A DNA stretch of 64,000 nt from Bugulina stolonifera (Eukaryota; Bryozoa; Gymnolaemata; Cheilostomatida; Bugulidae): contig OW285187.1 of NCBI GenBank assembly GCA_935421135.1, positions 6,262,001 through 6,326,000 of the forward strand, read 5' to 3'. Below are positions 1-12,993 of this stretch, in pieces. The notes under the pieces were generated by a model, which worked only from the letters and a program-made list of their open reading frames with translations, was not told the DNA's origin and made no database searches. The position numbers were made by a program, and so were the translations under genes. The first letter of the stretch is position 1, and each line of letters opens with the position of its first letter.

Positions 1-3000
1 ATGGACACTGGGAGCGCCTCTTACTAAGTTGGTGTATGATGACTGATTGATTGCCAGCATCAGCCAATGTCACTGCAAAGTAGTCGCCCTTCACATGCCA
101 GCTGATCTGAGAGACAGCCTACAATCAATAAATATAATGTGTATAACAATATGCTTTCTAGTGCAACATCATTATCCCCAATATTATTTCAAACAGACTT
201 TGAAGTTGCCTTATCGTGTATAACTGGGAGTTGTCAACTTCGTCAAGAAGAGAACTAGAATCCTTCATGTACCGAGTAATACCCTGTTCACTAATAGACA
301 CCCCGTACACGATTATATGTATGCAAAGTATCATATTACATTAAACTAGCAACCACTATGAATGAGGTACCTTCTGGTGTACAATCTTCAATCTCTGATT
401 TGACTCTGTAAACTCTTCACTCTCCACATCTAATTCAGTCCATTCAGCCACAGTACCTGCCACCAGAACATATACATAAACAAATGTTCAACAGTCTAAC
501 TCTACACAGGTGCAGTGAAAGTACAGGCATGTACATAGGTACACACTGATATGTAATACGTCAACCAACTTACCACTTTGCTGTTCTATTGCTGAGCCCT
601 CTGAGATCAGCTCATCTGTTTTAGCTGCCAGCAGTTTATCTCCCAATTGTGGATTGACTAGAATAACTTGCTTTCCACTGAAAAATTGAAAACAATAAAA
701 ATGTAGCAGATTACTGTGTTCCAGTACCGGGCGCCTCTCAATTTGTATGAACAAAGGATATTTTGGTATGAGATCTGGGGACATACACTATTTGCTTACA
801 TTTTATCTTGAATCAGGTGTTTCCACAAGTCAGTAGTTACCATGTGATGGCTACTACACGAGTCTACTTACACAACGAGTGCTGCTATAGATATGCTGGA
901 GTTGGGACACCATGCAACAGATTTCACCTTCTCACTGAATGTCAAGGTCTTCATGCATCTTCCTGTCTGAACCTCCCAGAACTTGGCTGTCTTATCATCC
1001 GAACCTTGTATAACACATTACTCAATGTTACCCGGCATTAAGCTAATTCTCCATTACATGTATGCACTAATAGTGAACAACAGACTGTACATGTATATAG
1101 TAACATAGTGACTTTACCTGATACCATCCACTGACCAGTTGGGTCTAAGGATATCTTCCTAACGAGATCTGTGTGTCCATTATACACCTACAATGAAGTA
1201 CATTATGGTAGAGTCCCAGCAACCAGAGTGACTGTAGGGAAACAATGTAGCCTGATACAACATTGAGTACGAACATACACATGACATTACTTATATACAT
1301 ACATTTGTCTACACAAAATACAATCATAAATATGCAGTTACAACTGTGCCTATACTTACAATAGCCTCTGTTGTAGGGAAGGGTTGTAAGTCTTTAGGCT
1401 GGGGCAGCTTTGGAATAAGATCCTCTGGGTTAACATTCATCTAAAGACAAACACACATTGCTGGTGTATATAACGGAGTCGTACAAAATCACCTGCATCA
1501 ATGCAAAGGCTAAAAACCTATGCCTTGTCACCAATGTCTACGAAAAACAAAATACACAGATATTTAGCTGTGACAGACTTACTCTCATTTTTTGTTGTCT
1601 GGGACAAAGATAGAGATCGAGACAGCGTGCAAACCGTTCATTGATATAATTCTTGTATCCAGGAATAGTTCGCATAGATGAATATTTCTGAGGAATAAAG
1701 TCTTGTCTACGATCTTCCTTATCAGTAGCACGCCATTTGGCTAGCTCTTCCTTGGTGAACAGGTATTCTGGGGGAGGGTTGTATGACTCCGCATGTCCAG
1801 GAAGACACATCTTGGGGGCTGGAATGTGCATCTTCAGCCGTGACCTATCATTCTGTACACATATGAGATATATAGACATCACAAGGAAGCTCATCAACAG
1901 CATTGGCAACCCATCTCTGTACATAGTGGTATGACATAGGCAGTTAATATTATCATAATAAATGATTATGTATAGTTATATTGAACAGCCAACATTGACT
2001 CGCAGAGTGAACAACAAGAATTCCACCACTCCACTGGCAAATCTAACAGTATTCAATGAATGCACCTGGCATTACATAGTACAAGTACATAGTACATAGA
2101 TACAAGTACGCTAACATACAAACCTCTGACTCATTGCTCCACAAGTCATAATATTTGCTATATTCATCCTCTTTCTCCTCCAACTCTTTCTTCCTCTGGC
2201 TGGGAGTCTTCATCCAACCCATCTTCATAGAATGGACCATTTTACCAACCTATAGAAATTACAGTGAATTGGATAAAATGTTTATGTAATACACACGTAC
2301 AAAATTACACAAGCTGTATAAGAACACAGAAATGGGAAACTGAAATAAGAGCAGTATTACCCGACTTCAAACAGATAATGTGTATCATTAGAGTAGAGAA
2401 ATGAATCTAAAATGAATTGCTTACCTTCAGCCTCTCCCACTTGGAAGGTATAAAACTACGTTTATCTTCAGGTCGGTTACTCAATGGATGAATCTCGACT
2501 TCATCTTCAAAGCTCCGTGGCCAGTCTGTGAAAGGTTGAACATCTCCATCAGCGTATTTACCCGTCTTTAATCTTTGAATAATGGCACAATCATCTCGAG
2601 ATAGAACTATGTTCTGACCTGTTTGTGGATCTTTTACTGTTCTCCTATACAACAAATAAAATTCAGTGATCATACAGTTACTTGGTTTGCATTGTATTAG
2701 ACATCAAGTGAAACACTGAGAATAAACACACAAGAGAATGGATACAACCAAGTTCAGTGAACACAAGCTGAAACTGATATTGGAACATTTACAGTTCAAT
2801 ATTTCACTGTGAAAGCAGAGTTGGTGGGACTTTAAACTATTGGGTGTCTTGTGGGTTGATTATTTCAAAGAATTTTCTTAGTGAAAAATATGAAATTTAA
2901 GAGTTGTCTTCTCTTACTACACAGATCGTCAATAGATTGAGACGAGTACACTAAACAATTTCATGATAACCTGTCCTATTTTTTTAACCTGTGCATGGAC

Positions 3001-4834
3001 AATGTTAGCAATTTATAATTTATAGGATAGGATTTGGAACCTAATTTATAGAAAGTACGGCTGTCTCAGAGATTCATATTGTTATAGCGTTGTAGACTTT
3101 ATTACCAATAATCTGGGTTTTCTGTCTGTTCAATGAGATGATCCAGCTCGTCTCCAGTCTGTGGTTTGAGTATTTTTTTGCCAGATAAATCATAGCCGAT
3201 GTGAGGATACTCATTGTACCACTGCATAGGTACATTTCCAATTGTGTTTCTAATATCCTACAGAGAATATGGATGTAGACGGTAGAGCAATCATCTCAGA
3301 ATGTGCAACACTTTTGCTTATTCAGAGTGTGAATCGCATTTCAATAAACAAGACACACAAACCAAGTTTTGTTCTAAATGGTTAGGCTCAGTAGGCCTTA
3401 TTATGGAACATTGCATGATCTTACCTCCTCATCAGAAGAGTCATATTCATATTCATTTATCTTGGGTGGCAAGACGTCATTTTTCGATTCTGGTACCTTA
3501 AGCATAGAATAAGCAACATTATAAATTACACTATCAACTTGGCTATGGAATGGAGAATTAATAGAATTTACACCCACAGAAACATATTATAAAGCCAATA
3601 GTTCAAAACCATAGACTCGGTTATAGCGTCCCAGAATAGAAAACATATTAACCTACATCATCATCATCTCCATCAGTTTCAGAACTTTCTTCACTGTCTT
3701 CACCATCTTCTGATAATCCGGAGAATTCACTTTCACTCTCCAACTCGCTGTCAGTACTGTCAATGTCACTTTCATCAGGAGTAGTATCGAGATTTAACCA
3801 AGACTTCTGTCCCTGGAGGAAATAACAACATATCTCTATGTGTCATAATAGAACATTGTAGGCAGTTCAAACAAGGCTTGACATGATGTAAAACTGTGAA
3901 ATTTTGAATTGGCTGTATCACCATGGGTCTTTAAACTAAACTAACAACTTATTCTTAGTATTTTATTTTATACAACTTGAGGCCAACAGAATGAGTGGGC
4001 CCAGCAAGGCCAAGTGGAATCCATGTAGCTTGGGTTGCGTGCTGTTCTACCTTCACTGACTGATTAAGATTTGTGCCATGAAATGCCAAGAAAAATGCTA
4101 AAAGCCCTAGGCCTACATGCACCTACTGGCTACTTGAAAGCTTCATTTTTTCATTGTTATGATTTTGCTTCAAAATAATAGGATATATGCCTAACCTACT
4201 TAATTAAACATATCCAGCTGAGTGTAGGCCTACAGATTTCAATTATTTAAAATGTAGCCTATGGTTTGCATTCATTTGAGGCAATAATTCTCCTGGTATT
4301 GCTGTAGCTGCACATGATTGTGTAGCTGCACATGATTGCATTCACATTACTCAATCTGAATTTAAAATTTCAATTTTTTATTATCAATTTGGAATAAATT
4401 CCAATGCCAATTTTGGCGAAATTTTACAAGTTAGTTTACCTAGCACATATTGATATTGACATAACTTTTTACAGAAAAACTAAGACCAGTTTTTAACTTT
4501 TCATTCTAGCCTCTATCCAACCATATAAAATTGATATAGGTTTGGTTGTTTTCAAACACTAATTGGTTTGAATCGATATGATGTGATTTAATCAACCATT
4601 AAAAATTCATCAAGTTAATCTAAATCTAATCTTAATCAATGATTATGATTTAATAAATTTTATTTATTAATTTAATTCTTTAAAATCTTTCAAGAAAGAA
4701 ATTTCACTTTGGAATAAAATACCTACATTTTCTATTAGTCTTAGTGCTTCGCTGTGAGATCCGATAGCTGAACCGTTATGTTTACTTAGTTTTTCAGAAG
4801 TGGGAAGCTCACGCTTTCTAGTGGAAGCTGCCAT
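1..4834 (-). CDS. BOP1: BOP1 ribosome biogenesis protein (3' end truncated by window)
   Basis: BOP1 is the WD-repeat subunit of the PES1-BOP1-WDR12 complex, which acts in the nucleolus in 27S/32S pre-rRNA processing and 60S maturation. Thirteen exons join in phase: 4834-4727, 3812-3657, 3496-3425, 3257-3106, 2644-2425, 2249-2124, 1852-1583, 1440-1360, 1187-1118, 1004-872, 677-574, 456-371 and 118 to the edge, about 565 residues so far (the human protein is about 746). Residues ~45-90 are an acidic Asp/Glu/Ser tract. The BOP1 N-terminal domain follows with [32 protein letters not shown] and [22 protein letters not shown] repeats start near residue 397 ([18 protein letters not shown]). The start is the first in-frame ATG of an exon lying just inside a CpG-containing spacer. 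Exon 1 could use either of two overlapping donors, and only the one after codon 36 keeps the frame. The last WD repeats lie outside the window. Confidence 0.95.
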
Positions 4835-6943
4835 TTTACTTGCACACTGACACAGCACCCTGCTATGAAATACGGAAAGTCAAGTTTCTGACACAAAAAC
4901 GACAACGAACGCATTCATTGGCTTCCTCGGAAAAGTAGTATTGATGAATTTATATAGGTCAGATTTCATGCACCTTAACTTTGTTACTTGCTATGCGTTG
5001 CAAACATTGAGCCATGTTCCATAAAAATAATATGGTAATACCGCGGGGCCCATTGTGACCTGACGTTAGAACAGCGCAGAGTCTCGGCTGAAAAGACGCA
5101 CGCGCTTTGGGTTTCCGATCAACATTACTCAATCATACAAAAACATTTGGAAGGTACAATGAAAATATAGCCAGGTAGTTAACGATAGACTATTTTATTT
5201 ACTCACCAAGTGTACTGTAAGCTGTTGCAGTCAGTGGAACTTGCGAAAAACTGTAGCTAGTGGTCATAAGTACTTGTAGAATTGTTGCTGTAACACGACA
5301 GCCATCAATAGAATATATTTATATTGATTATATAAAATTTAAATTATATAAAATAATATTTAAAATAAAATAATAATTATTATAATTATTTTTATTTCAT
5401 ATTAATTAAATATTAATATTTAGTTATTAGCAATTTTTATTTTTTTTAAATTATTTTGATTTTGTTTCCATTTTATTTTGCTACAAAGCGCCACTCTGCT
5501 CTGTAGTCTGTCTTGTGCTAACAAGTAACTGATGTTGTGAGAGTAACTAAGCCGTTCCATCAGCCTGTGTGTGTTGTGTAACTATACTATTAGCGATTTC
5601 ACGCAGCCAACTTACTTGATCAGGCAAGTTGGGTGCGTCACAAGTGCTTGCAGTCGGCATGGCTCGGTAGGCTCTAATTATTTGAGGTAGCAGGCTTACT
5701 TCATCCCATTTTGCTAGACGAAAACCCAACAGCGAGGCACATAGAGAATTTCCTATGCTTCTGTTGATACCCTCGACAATACCATTTGCTTATGGATTGT
5801 CAGATTTCGTATCAGTATCGAGTATGCGATTTGTCAATGCGCCACAGTTTACAAAGCTCTCTCATTAAAGGGGTTATGCCACGTGTTTTACGGTAGCATT
5901 AAGACACACTCAGCTATTTAGTGGCACAATATATTGAGTGCCTAGATATTTACTATTCTAGTACTGTTAGTTATCCTATCTTTGTGCCTTGCAGGCTATA
6001 TTTAGAACAACTAGGCCACAACGCAATGTATAGGCATGTAGAATAACACAATAATAGCCGCTGTATATAGTGTGGCCAGATGGAATACCGGACCTACCAA
6101 TAAAGGCAGCTAGTTATTGCCAGCAAAAGGAAAGCCCAGAAAAATTCAAAAACTTGCACAAGTTATCCTACAGCTATTTTAGTAAATCCTGTGAAATCAT
6201 TTGTTCACTACTGTACTCTTTCTATGCAAACAGCTTGAATTCAGCAATTTTCTCTATATGACATAAAACACGCAGTTGCGTCTTCATAACCAAGTTGCGT
6301 TTGAATCAGCATTGAATAGTGCTAATGAGTCAGGCATGGGCAAGAGGACACAACTCTGCTTATAGTAGCACAAATGCAATAAACCTAAGTAAGAGATGCT
6401 GCTTTGAACATAACCCCTTTAATGTTCAAACCCCTTTAATGCAGGCTCATGTTTTGCACCTTGATCAGTATGAATTTTTTCTGATGTCTGGGGATAGACT
6501 CTCCTTATAATACACCAACCCCAGCTGCACTTATTAACTATTAATGGTGATAGGTGATTTTGTCATGCTTGCATACCTTCTGACTGTATATCTCTTGCTA
6601 TAGTACATATCTACCTGACACAAACATAGATATATAGGCCTAGGCCCTAAACATACGTAGGCCTACATATGATGAGCGCACTCCTATTTATTTGGCACAC
6701 AAAATCTCATCTGTAAATAATCATTGTTTAACTTCTCTGGCATGGCGTTCGAATAATACCACACTTTATTAATTGATATAAATTTGTCAATAGTTCATAG
6801 TTTTCATAGTAATTCATAGTTTAAAAATAGTTGATTAAATTATATTTTAATTTGTATAAATAATAATAGGCCTACAATATTTAATTAATATTATATTGAT
6901 ATAAATATATCCAATTAAATTCACTGTAAAATATTTGTTTCAG
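4835..6943. promoter_or_regulatory. Head-to-head spacer between BOP1 and HSF
   Basis: The two genes point away from each other. The part next to BOP1 (about 4840-5110) has more CpG than its surroundings (near 4915-4930 and 5040-5110) and an inverted CCAAT box (ATTGG near 4917), so it is the likely promoter. HSF's ATG lies one base after a good 3' splice site (AG at 6942-6943). An upstream non-coding HSF exon must therefore lie somewhere in this spacer, but I cannot place it. The middle is AT-rich, with a simple A/T tract at about 5320-5460 and a dead retroelement piece at 5544-5860. No other gene is visible. Confidence 0.5.
5544..5860 (-). pseudogene. Decayed Ty3/gypsy-type integrase fragment
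   Basis: Read on the minus strand, the region resembles the C-terminal part of a retrotransposon integrase core: an ANGIVEGINRS block (usual form ANGxVExxNR), then LAKWDEV, then LPQIIRAYRAMPTAST, then NLPDQV. An in-frame stop lies just before the ANG block, the text between blocks is shortened, and no other pol domain, LTR or gag adjoins it. It is therefore a dead fragment. The family call rests on motif order only. Confidence 0.6.
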
Positions 6944-6944
6944 G

Positions 6945-9900
6945 ATGGACTTGGAAACATTACAGCTCCCGCCTATAGATATGACTTCCCAGGGTCAGCC
7001 AAACTCTGTGCCAGCGTTTTTAAATAAACTGCGAAATTTACTAGATGATCCAAAGAATGAGCACTTAATATGCTGGGATGAGGTGATTACCCAACATTTT
7101 AGTAGCTTAAAGATGGACTGTACTGAAATTTTGAGGTTGTAATCTGCATACACCATTAGTAAGCCTAGTAGCAGCTGGCCAGTTAGCACAATACCAGTTG
7201 GGCTACATGATGGCATGTTAGGTTTTAGCTCTGTTAAAACTAGTGAATTACCTTACAAGCATAATTATACTGTTTGCAGTTTTAACTTTTTATCTAATGA
7301 ATAACATGCCCACTCACTAGCCTGGTATGGTTGACCTGTGGCATGTAGTACTATCTGTTTTGTTGAATGGACACTGTATTTGTTATAAAAGCAGTTGCGA
7401 CTACTTGGTATTGCTGCTATATTGTGTGGCAGAGTTGAGATAATCAAAGAAACGTTTTGTGAATTGATATAAGAATAGGTGGAGATAACTCTTAATGATG
7501 ACATCATTGTAGGTGTTCTAGAAATTTTGAGGCTACTTTTTTGTAGTTTAGCATCTATTAGTTACTCTTATACTAGTTGAGATATGTTTATTGAAGTATC
7601 AACTAATGCTGACATAGCTGGTTTACAGTAAAAAACTTTGAAATTTTCAGTACAGTCCAACTTTAAAAGTAAATTCAAACTATATCGTTCGTGTCGGTTT
7701 TTATTATTGCGTGTTTATTAGGCCTATATTGATGTAGGCAAATTCATTTATTAGCTATTAATTCAATCTAATTAGGACGAGGCCTGCTCATAATGGCGCA
7801 GCTAAGTTACATGTAGATAGTAAAACATGATTTAAATGTATGTTTACTATATTATAAAATTGAAGTATCATAATAGGTTTAATAAATAACAATGCCCATT
7901 GTTAATGCGTTTATTTCTGTGCTAGTTACGTCTGTGTGATCTGATTTAATGACCGCAAATAGCTTACATTAACATTTTATTTGTCACTTACTTTATCATC
8001 ATGTACTTGCATACAATTTTATCTAACCAGCCTAGCTCTTTCTGTATAATGTAGTAGGCTAATTCTTTTTTGTTTTAGACCGGACTAAGTTTCCATTTGT
8101 ATGAGCAAACTGCTTTCGCCAAGGAAATACTTCCCAAGTACTTCAAACACAACAATTTAGCCAGTTTCATCAGGCAACTGAACATGTGTAAGCTTTCTTT
8201 ACACTGGAATTTTAATGAAAATGATGCCACACTCTTATATTTAGTCACTGTTTCGATAATAATAATATTAAACTACCTGCACGTCTAGACTTTCATATTG
8301 GCTTGTTAATTTAAAATTTCAGATGGATTTAAAAAGATTGCCACTATAGAACATGGTGGACTCAACTCGAAGGATGATATGGAGTTTGAGAATCCAAATT
8401 TTGTCCGTGATGAGCCAGAACGAATAAAGCTAATCAAAAGAAAGGTTTGTAGTACACTAGATGTAGGCTGTTCTGTTTGTTCCACTGCAATATATTTTGT
8501 AGTTTCAAAGCCTCTCCATAATATATTTTATGAGAGCTATAGTCGTGCTAATTCTATAGCACACCTTGTGTTATCGTAAAATCCAGTTTTTATGTTTTAG
8601 AATACTAGGGCTCCAAGATCTATTAGTGTAAGTATATGTAATATTAATCAATCCATAATATTATTTTGTTTTTTGTTTTTGCGCCCGTTCATCAATAGGC
8701 CAAAGTGAACTATGGGATTTTTTTGAACAGTTACTCAAACTTGTAAGGAGGCATCAGAACTTTTAATATGCGAATGTTATGGCCTATTTGAAACTGAACT
8801 GCCAAATTCTGTGCATGAAGAATATACTTTACCTACCTGCCCACCTACCTACGACACGTATTCTGATGCTATCATTGAGATATACGGGTGCCTTAATACT
8901 AAAAAGCTTTTAATTTTGTTAAAAACTGGCCCTTTTAATTGCGGTATGTTGCTATTACTAGCTGTTAGAACAATCATTCTGTGTACTTTTCTGGAGATGT
9001 TTCAATTTATGATCTCAGAGTCTAATGTGCAACATTCCCTTTAAAATATAAACACTACATAATAGACACCTACACCTTTTGGTAGCTTTCGGTTTGAATA
9101 CTGCCTACACTTTGCAAGTTCAACTAATTATAATGATTCCAATTCAAGGCCCCTTCTACCATACCCTCAAATTAGTGTTGATGTTGAATAATAATAAAAA
9201 AGAAAGTTTCGTTAAGTTTTGAGGTTGCTCGAGGTTTAAAGTTACAAATTCTTATTAATTTTGCTCCAGCAGTGTCGAAGGACCTACTGGGTCTTGATGC
9301 AAACAAAAAACTAAATTTTCCTTTATCACAGTTCTTTCTGGGATTGCTAGTTTTACTGTTTCAGTGTTTCCTTAGGTGTAGGCTCGATTTTAAGTGATAT
9401 TTGATTTATCCGTGACGGTTATAAAGCCAAATCATGTGTAAAAGTTAGTCTATGATATGGTATATTGGCTTGTTAGGAGATGTTCAATACCTCACAGTTT
9501 ATCATGCCTGATCCCAATACCCACATTATATTGAGTGAGTGACGCTAAAACCTGAGTATTTAATCACCATGGTAACATATATGTATTTCACATTCATCAA
9601 TGTGTCTGCAGATGTCTTGCTTGGTAAGAACATGCTTGTCAAGCTGATCTGTGTTGCTACGTGTAGATTTAATAAAGGTGCTTATTTAATAAAGTGTATG
9701 TTGTGCAGGGTTCTTCTATCAGGGAAAAGTTAGGCGAATACAGAGCCTTGCAGCCGGCTCAGGTCAATAATGTTCTTGTCGATGTGCGAGATCTAAAAAT
9801 GGAGCTGGATAGCATGAGTGCAACACTTCAGTTAGTGAAGGCAGAAAATGCAGCTCTGTGGTCACACATGAGCAAGATTAGACAGCAGCATGAACAACAG

Positions 9901-12900
9901 CAATCTGTGCTCAACAAGGTATGTTTGAGTTACTTACTCTCCTTCCGTGCTCCCAACATCTCACCACTAGAGTCTAAACTATATACCTGGCAAGTTATCC
10001 CTTATTCAGCTAATACTCTTACAAGTTATTGCCGTGTTGCATGGGGAAGGGGCAAGTATCTGGATTGTTATAGAGTTTCCTAGTTCACTGATCACAATAT
10101 TATAGGCAAATAGTTCTTTTATTTTTGTAATAGAAATGTACATGTATGTATACTGTGATATCGATATGAATAATTGTGGATATTTCCCAAGTTTTAAAGA
10201 CCATGCTTGTGTAATGTACTATACATGTACTGTTGATGACTGCATGCTTATATACTACATGTATTTATTTAGGTGTTGAGTTTCATGATGTCATTTGCTA
10301 ATGCATCGCAAAAAAGAAAGAGAAATTTACCAATGATCGCACTTGGTCCTTCAAACAAAATGAAAGCCGCTACCAGTACATATGATGTAACACCAGCTAG
10401 TGATACACCGGTAAGTGTATATGGGAGAACCTATGCTTCTGTTACTTGTTTCCTGTGACAGATGTCCATTTCTTTTCTTAATTGGAATACTTGTGTATTT
10501 ACCATGTGCGTATACATTTACATTGACATAACTTTTGTAGAGCAAGACATTATCTGACTCTGGGCATAGCATGACATCCTCTGCAGGAAATGCTGGTATT
10601 ACTATTAAAGACATCACTGATGATGACTTAGAGTCTGAGGTATTTTGCACAATATACTCTGTATTGGCCTGTATATCAAGCCTACTAGCCTAAACTAATC
10701 GTAGGTAGAGTTTAGTTTAATGGTGGAGAGTAGACCTGAAAAAAAGCTAGACGGCCTATTGGCTTAGCTTGCCCTGTGTGAAGTTACCCCCCTTTGATAG
10801 AAGAATATGCCAACCATTGGTATTGTCATACCCTTGATACAAATGCAAGTACATAATAATGTGCTAAATGTTGTATATTGTGATTCTTGAAACTGGGCAG
10901 TGTAGAAAAGCTCAAGTGCTATAGAATGTTTCTTTCTACCAAAGAGAAGAAACTTCACACAGGACAAGCTGATCCATTAGCTCATGCCTAGTATCCTCCA
11001 CTCTACTGAACTAAACTTTACTTATGGCTTGACTCAGACTGTGTATGTACAGTTGTTTGTAGTTGTCTTCACAATGAATTTTAGAATGCACCTTTTCAAG
11101 AGAAGACAATTCCCAAATCTTAATGATGTAAATTAGTTTGGCTATACATTGCTTCCTCGGTTACAATTGTAAACCCATGGGACTCCCAAGTTAGTAAAAA
11201 TATTCTGATTCGCGGGTATGTTATGTAGTTTCAAAAAAGAACATCACAATAATCTCTTCTAGAAAGTTCTACATGGTGATGAAGAGTTCACTCTACCCAG
11301 TGAGTTTGTGAGTGTGGAGTTTCCCGAAGCATCAAATGAGCAATCTGTTAGCAATGCAATGGTAGCACTACCATCTAACACAACTAACAGAGACCCTAAA
11401 CTGTTTAAAACACAGTTTAGTGAATCAGTAGATGATGTACAGTCAGATTTAGACTTGCTCCGAGATCTCTTCAGTAACTCAGAATCTTTGGGCCTTACGC
11501 CAGATGCATTAGAAAACGTAAGTATAGTAGTTGGTGGAGATAGTTGTTGGCCAAGCAACCCTTGCCCTATGCTCAAGCCCCTTGTATTCCAATAGAGCAC
11601 AATGATACTACAGACAATTCAAATAATATTAAGTGTGTAATGCTAGTGACCAAGTGAATAAAATGCAGATGCTGACATTGCCATTTTTGAAGTTGTGGTC
11701 TCTTTATATACAGTCGTGTGTAATATTATTGGAAGAGGAGAGACTATAGTGAAGACAACTCCAATTTATTATCAAAATGAATAAATGTGGTTTTGTAGCT
11801 AATCCAGTCAACTGAATTTTATACAGGTGGATTTGATGGGTAGATCATAGACATCATTTCTACATTTATCATTATGGCAAGCACAGTAATTGCCATAATG
11901 ATATCTACTGATAGTCTATCTCTATGGGAATATAATGATTAAATTACTACATTGCTATCAAAATAAAATAATTATGTATGTTTATATTTCATAGTTGTTT
12001 GAGGGAAACAATGATCTGATCTACTACAACAATTCACCTACTTCTCCGGTATGTCGTTTGTTATAGTAGAAATGTACTTGTGTGGTGTGTTATGCGTTTA
12101 GATGTTGTATTATAATCTAGAATTGTGTAGCAATCGGGTGTTTGTTGCAAAATGATCACCTGGACATGTAAATTATGTGCTGTGAGTTATTAGTAAGCTA
12201 ACTTTCCTAAGTGATTAGTCATCCTTTTGTTGGTCAGTTTGATAATTTCATAGATCCAGATTTACTACTTTATCCTTTTCAGTGAATGCCAGATTTTTTT
12301 GAGATTGTATACAGGATACAGTAGCATTACAAATTGCTTTAACATTTATGTAGGGTGAACATGCGTTGTAACAAATAAACAGACGTTTGATATTCGGTTC
12401 ATTAGGCTGAACTCTTCTCAATTGTTGGTTGACTGGGGAGAGTAACTGGTAATTTATGTTGAAGATTTGAAAATGTTGAGACGCGCATTGTGTTATTCTC
12501 TTTGGATACATTAATTAATTCTGACTGTTATTGTAATTGAACTATTCTTTTGTTTTATGAATATTGTAGGTTGACCTTGGTGCACTAGTAGACAGTTCGC
12601 CATCTGCTGGTCTACCAGGTCTAGGAATGCCGTCCAATCAAGTATCTCTCTCAGGAGATGCTGCTCTACAGCTACAGCAGCAGACGGCATTGGAAGGATT
12701 GATAAAAGAGATTAACTCAAGGAACGGTATGTGTGTTTATATTACCTTGTATGCTATGTGGCAGCATGTATCACGTGCAGCATTATATTGTACTGGTGAT
12801 GGTGTCATGTGCAGTTAACAACAAGGCACGTTATTTTAGTAGAACAAACAAATACTAATTAATATAATAATTACTCTATTCAGATGAGCCACTGAACACC

Positions 12901-12993
12901 CCAACATTAGATGATATTTTACCCAAACCATTGGCTAGTGATGATGAAGGAGAGCATGATGCTCCAATAATATCTAGTCTTGACCTTGACTGA
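6945..12993 (+). CDS. HSF: Heat shock transcription factor (HSF1-type)
   Basis: This is a trimeric transcription factor that binds nGAAn heat-shock elements in the nucleus under proteotoxic stress. Eleven coding exons: 6945-7082, 8079-8187, 8323-8444, 8601-8627, 9709-9918, 10273-10410, 10541-10639, 11263-11517, 11995-12048, 12570-12726 and 12884-12993, giving 472 aa (human HSF1 529). Residues 22-123 form the winged-helix DNA-binding domain, with [20 protein letters not shown] carrying the recognition helix, split across an intron after the Met codon. The basic end IKLIKRK is followed by a 27-bp micro-exon. Residues ~133-202 form the HR-A/B coiled coil with Gln-rich heptads. The C-terminal half is acidic and Ser/Thr-rich, as expected for an activation domain. 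Arg30 stands where families usually have Trp in KLW. The ATG sits directly after an acceptor, so a 5'-UTR intron is expected. A polyadenylation signal is at 13710. Confidence 0.93.
10705..11021. repeat. Foldback (MITE-like) element in HSF intron 7
   Basis: The two ends are imperfect inverted copies. AGTTTAGTTTA-type sequence at about 10709 pairs with TAAACTAAACT-type sequence near 11010. An inner pair, 10766-10785 and 10951-10970, is a 20-bp inverted match with one mismatch. The element is about 317 bp, has no ORF, and sits between HSF exons 7 and 8. No target duplication is evident. Confidence 0.55.
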
